DNA of 28,172 nt. Source: a virus. The notes under the pieces are model-generated. The model saw only the letters and a program-made list of their open reading frames with translations, searched no databases and was not told where the DNA came from. The stretch spans positions 1-28,172 of the IMG/VR virus record IMGVR_UViG_3300042862_000570; one strand, given 5' to 3'. The translations under genes were made by a program, and so were the position numbers. Positions 13,335 through 20,487 of the stretch are shown piece after piece (position 1 is the stretch's first letter; every line of letters begins with the position of its first letter).

Positions 13335-14663
13335 TTATGAAAGTGATCCTGATCTCCATGCACCAGCCATCCAAACATAGAAGTAATGATTTCCTGTTAT
13401 GGTTGCAAATATCATTTCTCCATCTGTACCTGTCCAAGATGGAATAGTTGATTGGGTAGTTGGTAATATAATTGAACCTGACATTCTGACTTTAAAGGCA
13501 TCTTGACGAGCACCAAAAACACCATTTCCTATAATCATTAATGAAGTGTCATCACCTTGGGTATTGTATTGACCTTCAACATGTTGATATGAACCTGAGG
13601 CTATAGTTTGGTTTCCCTCGGCATGTGAATAATCTCCTAAAGAAATAGTAGAATTTCCTTCAGCATGGGATGAATATCCGGTAGATTTAGTTAATTCCCC
13701 TTCAGAGTGGGAGTAATTTCCAATAGCTTGTGTATATGAACCCTCAGCATGTGAATAATTACCTGAAGAAATGGTAACTGCACCTTCAGCGTGTGAAGCA
13801 TAACCTGAAGAGTCGGTTTGTTGACCCTCAGCATGTGAAAAATCTGCGGATGAGGTTGTGCGACGGCCTTCAGAATGGGACCAATTACCTGAGGCTGAAG
13901 TTTGGTAGCCTTCAGCATGGGATTGGACTCCAAATGCGAATGTTAATCCACCTTCGGCATGTGAACCGTCACCGAAGGCATTTGTTTGAGAACCTTCAGC
14001 ATGGGAATTTGATCCTGTAGCTGTAGTATTATATCCTTCAGCATGAGAAAAATCACCTAAAGCATTTGTGTTATTTCCTTGAAAAAGACTATTTAATGTG
14101 TAACTATAAACAAAATTGTCATTACCACCAAATGTTCCATTATTATTATACTGGATTTGCATATTTGATCCTCCAGGAGCACCACTACCTCCTGCTGATC
14201 CACTGATTTGGAATGATGTTCCTACTTGATTTATAGTAATATTAGGACCTGCCGTTAGATCAACATATGAAGATGTTTGAGCATTTTGAACATATGAAGC
14301 GGTTTGAGCTGTTCGAATAAATGATGCTGTTGAAGCAAATGAACTAGAAATTGCATTTTGAACATATGAAGCACTTACTGCATTTAAAACATAAGATGAG
14401 GTTTGAGCATTTTGAACATATGAAGCCGTTTGAGCTGTTACAACATATGAAGCCGTAGTTGCGGTTCCTTGTAATGAACCTGTAAAAGATGTTGCTGTTA
14501 AACTCCCGGTAATAGCTTGATTAGTGCTTTCATTAAATAATAAACTATCAGTCATATTAATAAGATTATCTCTTATATCTGCTGCAGAAATATCTCCTGA
14601 AGTATTGTCAGCTAATTGGGTATTAATAGCTGCTTGTAATGTTGTTTTGTTTTGTTGTGACAT
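13335..14663 (-). CDS. SHAEG-repeat fibre/adhesin protein (YadA-head-like)
   Basis: 442 residues. The N-terminus MSQQNKTTLQAAINTQLADN, then NLINMTDSLLFNEST, is a helical start typical of phage structural proteins. Residues ~50-135 hold a series of ASYV/ASFA modules (TASYVVTAQTASYVQNAQTS). GPNITINQVGTSFQISGSAG and GGSNMQIQYNNNGTFGGNDN follow as a beta linker. Residues 203-370 are twelve consecutive 14-residue repeats, G-x-x-SHAEG-x-x-T-x-x-x, the pattern of trimeric autotransporter head beta-rolls. The last ~70 residues (DDTSLMIIGNGVFGARQDAF, MIFATITGNHYFYVWMAGAW) form the tip. It is probably a trimeric receptor-binding or decoration fibre. It sits directly after the gp15-like gene. Confidence 0.82.
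   Translation of the reverse strand: MSQQNKTTLQAAINTQLADNTSGDISAADIRDNLINMTDSLLFNESTNQAITGSLTATSFTGSLQGTATTASYVVTAQTASYVQNAQTSSYVLNAVSASYVQNAISSSFASTASFIRTAQTASYVQNAQTSSYVDLTAGPNITINQVGTSFQISGSAGGSGAPGGSNMQIQYNNNGTFGGNDNFVYSYTLNSLFQGNNTNALGDFSHAEGYNTTATGSNSHAEGSQTNAFGDGSHAEGGLTFAFGVQSHAEGYQTSASGNWSHSEGRRTTSSADFSHAEGQQTDSSGYASHAEGAVTISSGNYSHAEGSYTQAIGNYSHSEGELTKSTGYSSHAEGNSTISLGDYSHAEGNQTIASGSYQHVEGQYNTQGDDTSLMIIGNGVFGARQDAFKVRMSGSIILPTTQSTIPSWTGTDGEMIFATITGNHYFYVWMAGAWRSGSLS
13554..14057 (-). repeat. In-frame tandem array, 12 x 42 bp (SHAEG repeats)
   Basis: Twelve adjoining 14-residue units without indels, 504 bp in all. The S-H-A/S-E-G core is present in eleven; the last is degenerate (QHVEG). 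The following T is conserved in the first eleven units. Positions around the core vary. This is the YadA-head/Hep_Hag style of repeat. Confidence 0.92.
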
Positions 14664-14683
14664 GTTTTGTTTATATTTTATAA

Positions 14684-16024
14684 TTAACTAAAGGCATTAG
14701 AAAAGGCACTAGAAAATGCTCCACTTGGAGTTGGTGGTGTAGGTGTGCTATTTGCAAATTTTCCAATTGCTATAACTTCATCTTGTGAATCAAATCCAAA
14801 TCCTAATTCAGTTTCATTAATTACTAATGTTGTTACACCTCCACTTTCTGTAAAAGAAACAATAGCTGCTAATTCTATTAATTGTCCATTAACAAAAATA
14901 GAGAAATTATTAATAGATGTTGCAGGTACACCAGCAGGAGCAGGTAACCATCCACTAGCAAATGTTATAGTTGTAGTATTAACAAAAGTACCTAGTTGTT
15001 GTATATTAGTGTTTAGGTAAGTTAATGTTGCTGGGTCGATACTTCCACCTCCGGTACCTCCACCACCTCCAGCTATTACTGTTGGGTTAAATTGTTGTTT
15101 TTTCTTATTTGAAGTTGATACAAATTCAGATAGTCCATTTACGGTTTCAATTCCTATAATTACTTGAGCTTTACTATTGTATTTTTTTATAGCTGTTACC
15201 TCTTTTTGTACTGTATCAGGTATAACATATCCAAATAATTTGATAGTAAAAGTACCTTTAACAACACGATTTGAATTATCAGACATTTCTACTACTGTAG
15301 AATATGAATCAATAGATGCTTTAAATTTAAAGCGTTCAGGATCACCCCAGTATGAATCAGAAGCATAATTTACGGCTTCAATTATTTTATTTAGTTGATC
15401 TATATAATACGTTTGAATAGTGCAGCTATATGTTAAAGTAACATAATCCGGTACTACATTTACTACGAATTGATCTACGGGTATACGATTCGTTAATACA
15501 CTGAAATTGGAGTATGAGTTCTTTCCGTTGTATGGTTTTCTCCAAGATGTATATAAATGAGGAGCATTAGCATCTAATTTGTTTGTTAGAGAACGGTTTT
15601 TATCAATTGTATCTCTTTTAAACATAATTAACGGGGCCATAATAGCACCATTTTTATCTTTGTAATATCCATCCTTTTGGACTGATTTCCATTTTTCAGG
15701 GGAACCATATATTATAGGTACCTCTATTCGAACACCATTTTGGTAAACAAATGGACGAATAACATTTTGGAAATAAAACATTATCGACTCATCGATATCT
15801 TGTAAACCTATTGTGAATGGTTTAGTGGTGTCACCTTTGAATGACATCTGCTCAGAACGGTTGAAATCAACTCCGCTTTGTTTATTTGGGGTGAATTGGT
15901 TGAATTCAGAAGGTATATTTGGATTACCGTAAGATTCATCTGTTTCAGGGAATACATAAGGATCCACCTGATCATTTGAGATCTGTTTTTGTGATTTTGG
16001 ATTTGGTTTTCTAGCAGCTGGCAT
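14684..16024 (-). CDS. Tail completion/sheath-stabiliser protein, gp15-like, with C-terminal extension
   Basis: 446 residues. Residues ~75-275 match the T4 gp15 plan: IDESIMFYFQNVIRPFVYQN then GVRIEVPIIYGSPEKWKSVQ, APLIMFKRDTI, RIPVDQFVVNVVPDYVTLTY, SCTIQTYYIDQLNKIIEAVN and GTFTIKLFGYVIPD, corresponding to T4's VPITYAS, PRINLHLVDF, YELSIFTRYEDDMFQIVEQI and EWSLTFEVNGWMYP. In T4 this protein caps the tail tube and sheath and joins the tail to the head. T4 gp15 has 272 residues; here a proline/asparagine-rich start (~1-70) and, after a Gly-rich hinge at ~318-328, an extra ~115-residue beta domain ending SAFSNAFS have been added. It follows gp14 by 2 nt. Confidence 0.78.
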   Translation of the reverse strand: MPAARKPNPKSQKQISNDQVDPYVFPETDESYGNPNIPSEFNQFTPNKQSGVDFNRSEQMSFKGDTTKPFTIGLQDIDESIMFYFQNVIRPFVYQNGVRIEVPIIYGSPEKWKSVQKDGYYKDKNGAIMAPLIMFKRDTIDKNRSLTNKLDANAPHLYTSWRKPYNGKNSYSNFSVLTNRIPVDQFVVNVVPDYVTLTYSCTIQTYYIDQLNKIIEAVNYASDSYWGDPERFKFKASIDSYSTVVEMSDNSNRVVKGTFTIKLFGYVIPDTVQKEVTAIKKYNSKAQVIIGIETVNGLSEFVSTSNKKKQQFNPTVIAGGGGGTGGGSIDPATLTYLNTNIQQLGTFVNTTTITFASGWLPAPAGVPATSINNFSIFVNGQLIELAAIVSFTESGGVTTLVINETELGFGFDSQDEVIAIGKFANSTPTPPTPSGAFSSAFSNAFS

Positions 16025-16026
16025 AC

Positions 16027-16536
16027 TTATAGTCTTTCTCTTGTAATTTGTACTTTATCTGCTGGTACATAATGACCAAAACAAATAACAGCTAAATTTG
16101 TACCAAAATTTTCTAATCCTGGGTTTAATGGGTTTACATCATATGGATAATCAGGGTCTTTACCTACAAATAATTGATTATCATTTACATTATCTATTTC
16201 CCAGTATCCTTCATACCACATTATAATATCTCCAACTTGAGGTACTAAATTAGCATCAACTAAATCATCTCTAAGGAATCTAAATACCATTGGACGTTCA
16301 TAATCAATACCCATATCACTAGTTGGACTTGTAGCATCTCCTCTTTCAACAAGAGTATTTAAAAGAACAGGATCTCTATAATATTTAGCACCTGATGATT
16401 CACCATACATGTTTACTTTAGTATCACCATAATTAAATTGGTAATAAGCACATTCTTGGGAGATAATATCCCACATCAACTCTCGGTTAATATATCTTAA
16501 TAAAGAAACGTCACGTTGTGTACCAAAAAGTGCCAT
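16027..16536 (-). CDS. Neck protein, gp14-like
   Basis: 169 residues. In T4, gp14 with gp13 forms the neck that completes the filled head and receives the tail. The C-terminal two thirds fit the family: MVFRFLRDDLVDANLVPQVG, DIIMWYEGYWEIDNVNDNQL then FVGKDPDYPY match the gp14 pattern of P-x-x-GD-x-I-x-x-x-x-x-x-x-x-F-E-I-x-x-V followed by an aromatic/acidic stretch. The ECAYYQFNY near the N-terminus corresponds to the ECYYVPR segment in T4. It is shorter than T4 gp14 (256 residues), lacking the C-terminal tail. Its position between gp13 and gp15 homologues, with gaps of 1-2 nt, repeats the T4 13-14-15 order and supports the call. Confidence 0.8.
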   Translation of the reverse strand: MALFGTQRDVSLLRYINRELMWDIISQECAYYQFNYGDTKVNMYGESSGAKYYRDPVLLNTLVERGDATSPTSDMGIDYERPMVFRFLRDDLVDANLVPQVGDIIMWYEGYWEIDNVNDNQLFVGKDPDYPYDVNPLNPGLENFGTNLAVICFGHYVPADKVQITRERL

Positions 16537-16537
16537 A

Positions 16538-17686
16538 TTATCCTACAAAAATTACCATGGGAACATCCGCTAATATATTTCTTTGACTAGTTGCTTCAGA
16601 AGCTTTATTTTCAAGTAATGTTTTACGGGATGTTGTATCAAAATATGCTCTTAAACGTTCTATTAACGCTGTTTTATCTGCTGTAGCTGAAGCAATTAAA
16701 TCACTTTGGTTTAAGGTTACTTCTGCTCCGGGGATTGGAATAGAAGAATATTTTCCTCTAACATATCCTAAAATTTCTTTAACTATTGATAATCCTAATT
16801 CAAATATCCATTGACGACCAATCGAGTTTATCGTAGAATAAGTTGGATTATTGAATGGGACATTAGAGGCATTGGTAATAACATTTTGACCGTTTCTAGG
16901 CACGTAAGGATTATTTCTATCTGAGTTTAAAATATACTCAAAGCGCAATTCATGATAATGGGAAATGGGAATTGGGAATAATCTTAATTGATTATTTACT
17001 AATTCAAATGAATATTGAGATTTTCTGATTTGATCGTTAAATTCAATTGCTTGGATTTTTTGCATATCATAACTGATAGGCATTAACATGAAATTAATAG
17101 CTGGTGAATAAGACCCCCAACCAAATGAATCCATCATTTGCATCATTCCTGTACCTGTACCTGCGTATGGATCAAAATATCTTGTAATAGCAGGTGGTGC
17201 TTCATAAAATATACGTTTAATTTCAATTCTACCCTGAATGTTATTGTCAAGGGCCCATTGATTCATATCATAATTTTGTTTACCTGCTGTTAAAGCAATA
17301 GAACCTGTTCTCCAAGTTACTGTACCCCCAACTCCGGCTTCTGTACCATATTGATTTGAAAGTAAAATTACGTTTGATAAATTTTCTTGAACTAGTTCAT
17401 TATTTCCAGGTGCTATAGTTGTTGAAGCTCCTTGAAAAGTAAGTAAATTTTCAGCTACTTGATAAGCATATAATTCATTTCCATAAGTTGTAATAGCTTC
17501 TTCAAATGCAGTATAAAAATTAATATCTTGTAACTCAACTTCAACTAAAGGATAACCTAAACGTTGTGATGCAAATTTTGCAAATTTATCAGCATCTGTT
17601 TGAAATTGAGGATCATAATCATAAAATCCAAAAGGTGTTTCTCCTGGTTGGAATGAACTTGAGCCTGGCCAAATTGGGATATTCAT
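16538..17686 (-). CDS. Neck protein, gp13-like
   Basis: 382 residues. Head-tail connector protein that forms the neck ring in T4-like phages. Recognisable parts: RLGYPLVEVELQDINFYTAF then EEAITTYGNELYAY (T4 has [20 protein letters not shown] and IQRALELYGEYHF), the PISYDMQKIQAIEFNDQIRK region, IPISHYHELRFEYILNSDRN, QWIFELGLSIVKEILGYVRG with IPIPGAEVTLNQSDLIASAT (a T4-like K-x-x-x-x-x-x-R-G-K/x-x-x-x-PG-x-x-x-x-G/N-x-x-L motif) and the terminal VPMVIFVG (T4 PPFGILVG). It is longer than T4 gp13 (309 residues). It starts a new unit: an intrinsic terminator and an ATATTTATAA element lie directly upstream. Confidence 0.85.
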   Translation of the reverse strand: MNIPIWPGSSSFQPGETPFGFYDYDPQFQTDADKFAKFASQRLGYPLVEVELQDINFYTAFEEAITTYGNELYAYQVAENLLTFQGASTTIAPGNNELVQENLSNVILLSNQYGTEAGVGGTVTWRTGSIALTAGKQNYDMNQWALDNNIQGRIEIKRIFYEAPPAITRYFDPYAGTGTGMMQMMDSFGWGSYSPAINFMLMPISYDMQKIQAIEFNDQIRKSQYSFELVNNQLRLFPIPISHYHELRFEYILNSDRNNPYVPRNGQNVITNASNVPFNNPTYSTINSIGRQWIFELGLSIVKEILGYVRGKYSSIPIPGAEVTLNQSDLIASATADKTALIERLRAYFDTTSRKTLLENKASEATSQRNILADVPMVIFVG

Positions 17687-17698
17687 GTTAATATTTTG

Positions 17699-17708
17699 TT
17701 ATAAATAT
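17699..17708 (-). promoter_or_regulatory. ATATTTATAA element between a terminator and gp13
   Basis: Exact decamer starting 1 nt after the T-run of the terminator and 12 nt before the gp13 ATG. This position, where transcription must begin again, is the best argument that the element is a promoter. Confidence 0.6.
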
Positions 17709-17709
17709 G

Positions 17710-17736
17710 AAAAAAAAGGGCCTCATTTAGAGGCCC
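17710..17736 (-). terminator. Intrinsic terminator after the 463-residue fibre gene
   Basis: On the coding strand GGGCCTC-TAAAT-GAGGCCC is a perfect 7-bp stem with a 5-nt loop, followed by eight T. It lies 24 nt after the fibre gene stop. Confidence 0.9.
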
Positions 17737-17759
17737 ATTTTAAAAATATGTTTTTATGT

Positions 17760-19151
17760 TTATATTGGTAATATTGAAACTAATTTCCAACGGAGTTCAC
17801 TACCATCTCCAGCTGTACCATTATCATAATTATTAGCAATACCTTCACTAACAGTAGGGTATGTTACTGATGAAGCAGTCAATGCTTGAGAATAACCAAC
17901 ATTAATTAATTCAAATGTACCTTTATATCCTGATGGGATAGAAGCTGTGGTTGAAAAATTATTAATTGCTTGTCCGTATGAGCCTGAGATTAAACCTGCG
18001 GTATTAGATAATCCGGTAATTTGTTTTGGTGTTGAAGGATCATACGAAGTAATTAATTGAGCAAGTCCATAAACACTAAGTGGTTGGAATGCTGGGTTTG
18101 AATTCATGTTATATACTGTAACCGGTTTTCCAGGGGCATGTCCTGAATTTTTATATGGTGGTAAGTATATAGAACCATATGTTAAATCTGAAGGGGTTCC
18201 TATTATAAAATAAGAGGTATAAGTTCTATCAAATGGTAATACACGTGTACTTCCATAATAATATAAATCAACATTATAAGTTGTACCATTTACTAAACGG
18301 AAATTACATGAAGGATCTTGATTTTGGTAAATTCTTGCAGGTTGTGAAGAAGTAACACTTGTTGGAGTTACTATTAATTGTCCTGAAATATTAGTTCCAC
18401 CTGTAAAAGTTGTCCCACTAGATCCCGCACCTAAAGAAGCTTGTACTTGTCCTGCACTATTTAAGAAATTAATAGTACCATTAGATACCCAAAGATCTTT
18501 CCAAGCATTAGTAGCTGATCCTAAACTAAATGAAGATGTTGTTGAAGAACCACTTACATTAGGTATAAGAGATCCACTAATTAAAATTGAACCTGATATT
18601 GTTTGGGTTCCATTAAATGTATTTGATCCTGTAGAAGCTAATGATCCTGTATTAACTATAAGTGATCCTGTTTGATTGCTTGTAACTACTGTTGAGCCAT
18701 TAACATTAATAGATCCTGTTACATTTATAGATCCAGTAGTTGTTAAACTACCACTTATTGTTTGACTTCCTGTAAAATTATTTGAACCTGTAGTTGCAAA
18801 TGAACCACTGCTTACAAGAAATGATCCTGTTTGATTGCTTGTAACTACTGTTGAGCCATTAACATTAATAGATCCTGTTACATTTACAGATCCAGTAGTT
18901 GTTAAACTACCACTTATTGTTTGACTTCCTGTAAAATTATTTGAACCTGTAGTTGCAAATGAACCACTGCTTACAAGAAATGATCCTGTTTGATTACTTG
19001 TAACTACAGTATATCCATTACTTGTAATAGAACTAGATACAACTAGTGAACCTGTTATTGCGTGTGAGCCAGTAAAATATTCAAAGTTACCATCTAACTC
19101 TGCGTTAGTAAGTGGAGAACCTTTTACTGATCTTAATGTTAAGTTTGCCAT
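17760..19151 (-). CDS. Fibre-like structural protein with duplicated GSL/TGS repeats
   Basis: 463 residues. It starts MANLTLRSVKGSPLTNAELD with GNFEYFTGSHAITGSLVVSS, a form common at the start of phage tail proteins. Residues ~35-205 are low-complexity shaft repeats (TVVTSNQTGSFLVSSGSFAT, TGSNNFTGSQTISGSLTTTG) that include two essentially identical 53-residue copies and flanking diverged copies. A linker with SATNAWKDLWVSNGTINFLN follows, a motif of predicted fibre C-terminal regions. The last ~190 residues (IYQNQDPSCNFRLVNGTTYN through DGSELRWKLVSILPI) form a globular tip. Its position between head genes and the neck genes is unusual for a tail fibre; a neck- or head-bound fibre (whisker-like) is conceivable. 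A strong terminator follows. Confidence 0.8.
   Translation of the reverse strand: MANLTLRSVKGSPLTNAELDGNFEYFTGSHAITGSLVVSSSITSNGYTVVTSNQTGSFLVSSGSFATTGSNNFTGSQTISGSLTTTGSVNVTGSINVNGSTVVTSNQTGSFLVSSGSFATTGSNNFTGSQTISGSLTTTGSINVTGSINVNGSTVVTSNQTGSLIVNTGSLASTGSNTFNGTQTISGSILISGSLIPNVSGSSTTSSFSLGSATNAWKDLWVSNGTINFLNSAGQVQASLGAGSSGTTFTGGTNISGQLIVTPTSVTSSQPARIYQNQDPSCNFRLVNGTTYNVDLYYYGSTRVLPFDRTYTSYFIIGTPSDLTYGSIYLPPYKNSGHAPGKPVTVYNMNSNPAFQPLSVYGLAQLITSYDPSTPKQITGLSNTAGLISGSYGQAINNFSTTASIPSGYKGTFELINVGYSQALTASSVTYPTVSEGIANNYDNGTAGDGSELRWKLVSILPI
18663..18980 (-). repeat. Direct tandem duplication, 2 x 159 bp
   Basis: Copies 18663-18821 and 18822-18980 differ at a single base in my comparison (a t/c change giving Val versus Ile in a TGS-V/I-NVTGS segment). 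A further partial copy continues to the right with lower identity, and a diverged copy lies to the left. The unit encodes 53 residues in frame. Confidence 0.93.
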
Positions 19152-19163
19152 TTTCTTTTTTTA

Positions 19164-19173
19164 TTATAAATAT
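19164..19173 (-). promoter_or_regulatory. ATATTTATAA element before the 463-residue fibre gene
   Basis: Exact decamer touching the stop of the 162-residue gene and 12 nt before the fibre ATG. Confidence 0.5.
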
Positions 19174-19661
19174 TACGTTGATGCTACAAAATATTCCAAT
19201 TGAGTACTACCACTAATTGCTTTTGCTTTAATTGAATTAATATAAGTTAAATTACTATAATATGTTTCGTCTACATACCCACTTATTACAAAATCATTAT
19301 TTGATGGAGTATCTATGTCAGCATTACTTAATGCAATAGTTTTTCCAGGATCTAAAGATAATATAGCACTTTCAGTACCATCATTAGCTATTAAATAGAT
19401 TAATGTATTATATTGAGTAGATAAACTAGTAATTCTAATATATTCAACAGCTGATTTTACAAATGCTCCACCTGTTTGTTCTTCTTCACTATTACAAAAG
19501 CTTAAAATCTCAACACCTGTACCAACAAATGTGGTTGGGATTGTATCTACTCGACGAGCTATCTGATTAATACCAGATATGGTTTTAAATACGTTTGTTC
19601 GTTCAGTAGTTGTATTAGGGAGAGTAATTTCTTCCGTAATGGTTACATATAAATTAGCCAT
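19173..19661 (-). CDS. Probable virion structural protein of unknown function
   Basis: 162 residues, beta-rich, not a family I can name. It runs MANLYVTITEEITLPNTTTE, NVFKTISGINQIARRVDTIP, then FVKSAVEYIRITSLSTQYNT, LSLDPGKTIALSNADIDT and ends STQLEYFVAST. The combination of VTITE-x-x-x-LPN at the start, a VEYIRITNL-like strand in the middle and a GKTI-x-L segment recalls small structural-type proteins in other marine phages. There, too, the role is unknown, and this similarity is from memory. It lies between PhoH and the fibre-like protein, each with its own ATATTTATAA element. The start at 19661 is unambiguous, with no Shine-Dalgarno sequence. Confidence 0.75.
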   Translation of the reverse strand: MANLYVTITEEITLPNTTTERTNVFKTISGINQIARRVDTIPTTFVGTGVEILSFCNSEEEQTGGAFVKSAVEYIRITSLSTQYNTLIYLIANDGTESAILSLDPGKTIALSNADIDTPSNNDFVISGYVDETYYSNLTYINSIKAKAISGSTQLEYFVAST

Positions 19662-19670
19662 TTATTTTAT

Positions 19671-19680
19671 TTATAAATAT
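19671..19680 (-). promoter_or_regulatory. ATATTTATAA element before the 162-residue gene
   Basis: Exact decamer 9 nt before the ATG, read as ATATTTATAAATAAAATAAATG. Confidence 0.5.
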
Positions 19681-19702
19681 AGCAAAAAGATCTCTAATTA
19701 TA

Positions 19703-20401
19703 TTAAGATCTAAGATTCTTATACACATCCAAAATATGCTCAACTATCTCGTGTCTATGATTTTTCTCTAACGTAATTACTTCAAATCCAGGTACTTCTT
19801 TCATATGTTTACATACTACATCAAATCCTGATTGTTTACGGTCTTTTAAGTCAATTTGGGCAGCATCACCACAAAATATCATTTTAGATCCATGACATAT
19901 ACGAGTTAAAAGTAATTCAGTTTGGGTATCAGTTAAGTTTTGAGCCTCATCAATTACAACTAAACAATTAGTAAAATTTCTACCTCGCATAAATGATACA
20001 GGTACAATCTCTATTTCACCTTCCGCTATACATTTTTCGATTTTTTCTTTATTGTATAAACGATGCATATTTTCATATACTGGAGCTGTAAATGGGGCTA
20101 ATTTTTCGTTAACGTCACCTGGTAGGAAACCTATATCTTGTCCTGCTACTACAGTAGGTCTAGAGATAATAATTTTTTCGATTTCTTTACTAAATAATAG
20201 GTCTAATGCTATATTTGCTGCTAATAACGATTTACCCGAACCCGCTTTACCTTTTAATACTGTAACAGTATTGTTAAGAATTTTTTCTTTTGCTCGTTTT
20301 TGTTCTTCATTTAATTGAATTGAAAACTTAATTGGTCCTTTTGGTTTTCTTTTCGCTTTAAAAACTTCTTGCGCCTGCGGCGTTCTATTAAAATCTGTCA
20401 T
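19703..20401 (-). CDS. phoH: PhoH-like P-loop ATPase
   Basis: 232 residues, PhoH family (single ATPase domain). Walker A is VLKGKAGSGKSLLAANIAL (GKAGSGKS, residues 51-58), Walker B is NCLVVIDEAQNLTDTQ (VVIDEAQ, residues 148-154), and the following MIFCGDAAQIDL corresponds to the helicase-like motif III. SRPTVVAGQDIGFLPGDVNE is the conserved PhoH segment. The N-terminal RNA-binding-type extension of bacterial PhoH is missing. PhoH genes are very common in phages of aquatic bacteria. The name comes from phosphate starvation, but the biochemical role in phage infection is not established; RNA/DNA helicase-like or nuclease-associated activity has been discussed. It has its own transcription start context between the capsid terminator and the next gene. 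Confidence 0.93.
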   Translation of the reverse strand: MTDFNRTPQAQEVFKAKRKPKGPIKFSIQLNEEQKRAKEKILNNTVTVLKGKAGSGKSLLAANIALDLLFSKEIEKIIISRPTVVAGQDIGFLPGDVNEKLAPFTAPVYENMHRLYNKEKIEKCIAEGEIEIVPVSFMRGRNFTNCLVVIDEAQNLTDTQTELLLTRICHGSKMIFCGDAAQIDLKDRKQSGFDVVCKHMKEVPGFEVITLEKNHRHEIVEHILDVYKNLRS

Positions 20402-20415
20402 ATAACTATATTTGC

Positions 20416-20425
20416 TAATAAATAT
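20416..20425 (-). promoter_or_regulatory. Variant ATATTTATTA element before PhoH
   Basis: One mismatch to the decamer, located 14 nt before the PhoH ATG and downstream of the capsid terminator, the same arrangement as at gp13. Confidence 0.4.
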
Positions 20426-20437
20426 TATAGGAAAACT

Positions 20438-20462
20438 AAAAAAGCCGGACTTTCGTCCGGCT
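20438..20462 (-). terminator. Intrinsic terminator after the major capsid gene
   Basis: On the coding strand AGCCGGAC-GAAA-GTCCGGCT is a perfect 8-bp stem closed by a GNRA tetraloop and followed by a short T-run. It lies 25 nt after the capsid stop. Confidence 0.92.
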
Positions 20463-20487
20463 CTTTATATTAGGTTTTTATCTAATA

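Noticed and set aside
13691-13933. Second minus-strand frame inside the SHAEG array
   Set aside because: Frame-shifted reading of the same repeats; it is open only because the repeat codons lack stops in that frame.
19703-20401. Terminase large subunit or helicase as identity of the P-loop protein
   Set aside because: The GKAGSGKS/VVIDEAQ combination with SRPTVVAGQDIGFLPGD is specific for PhoH, and the protein is too short for a terminase.
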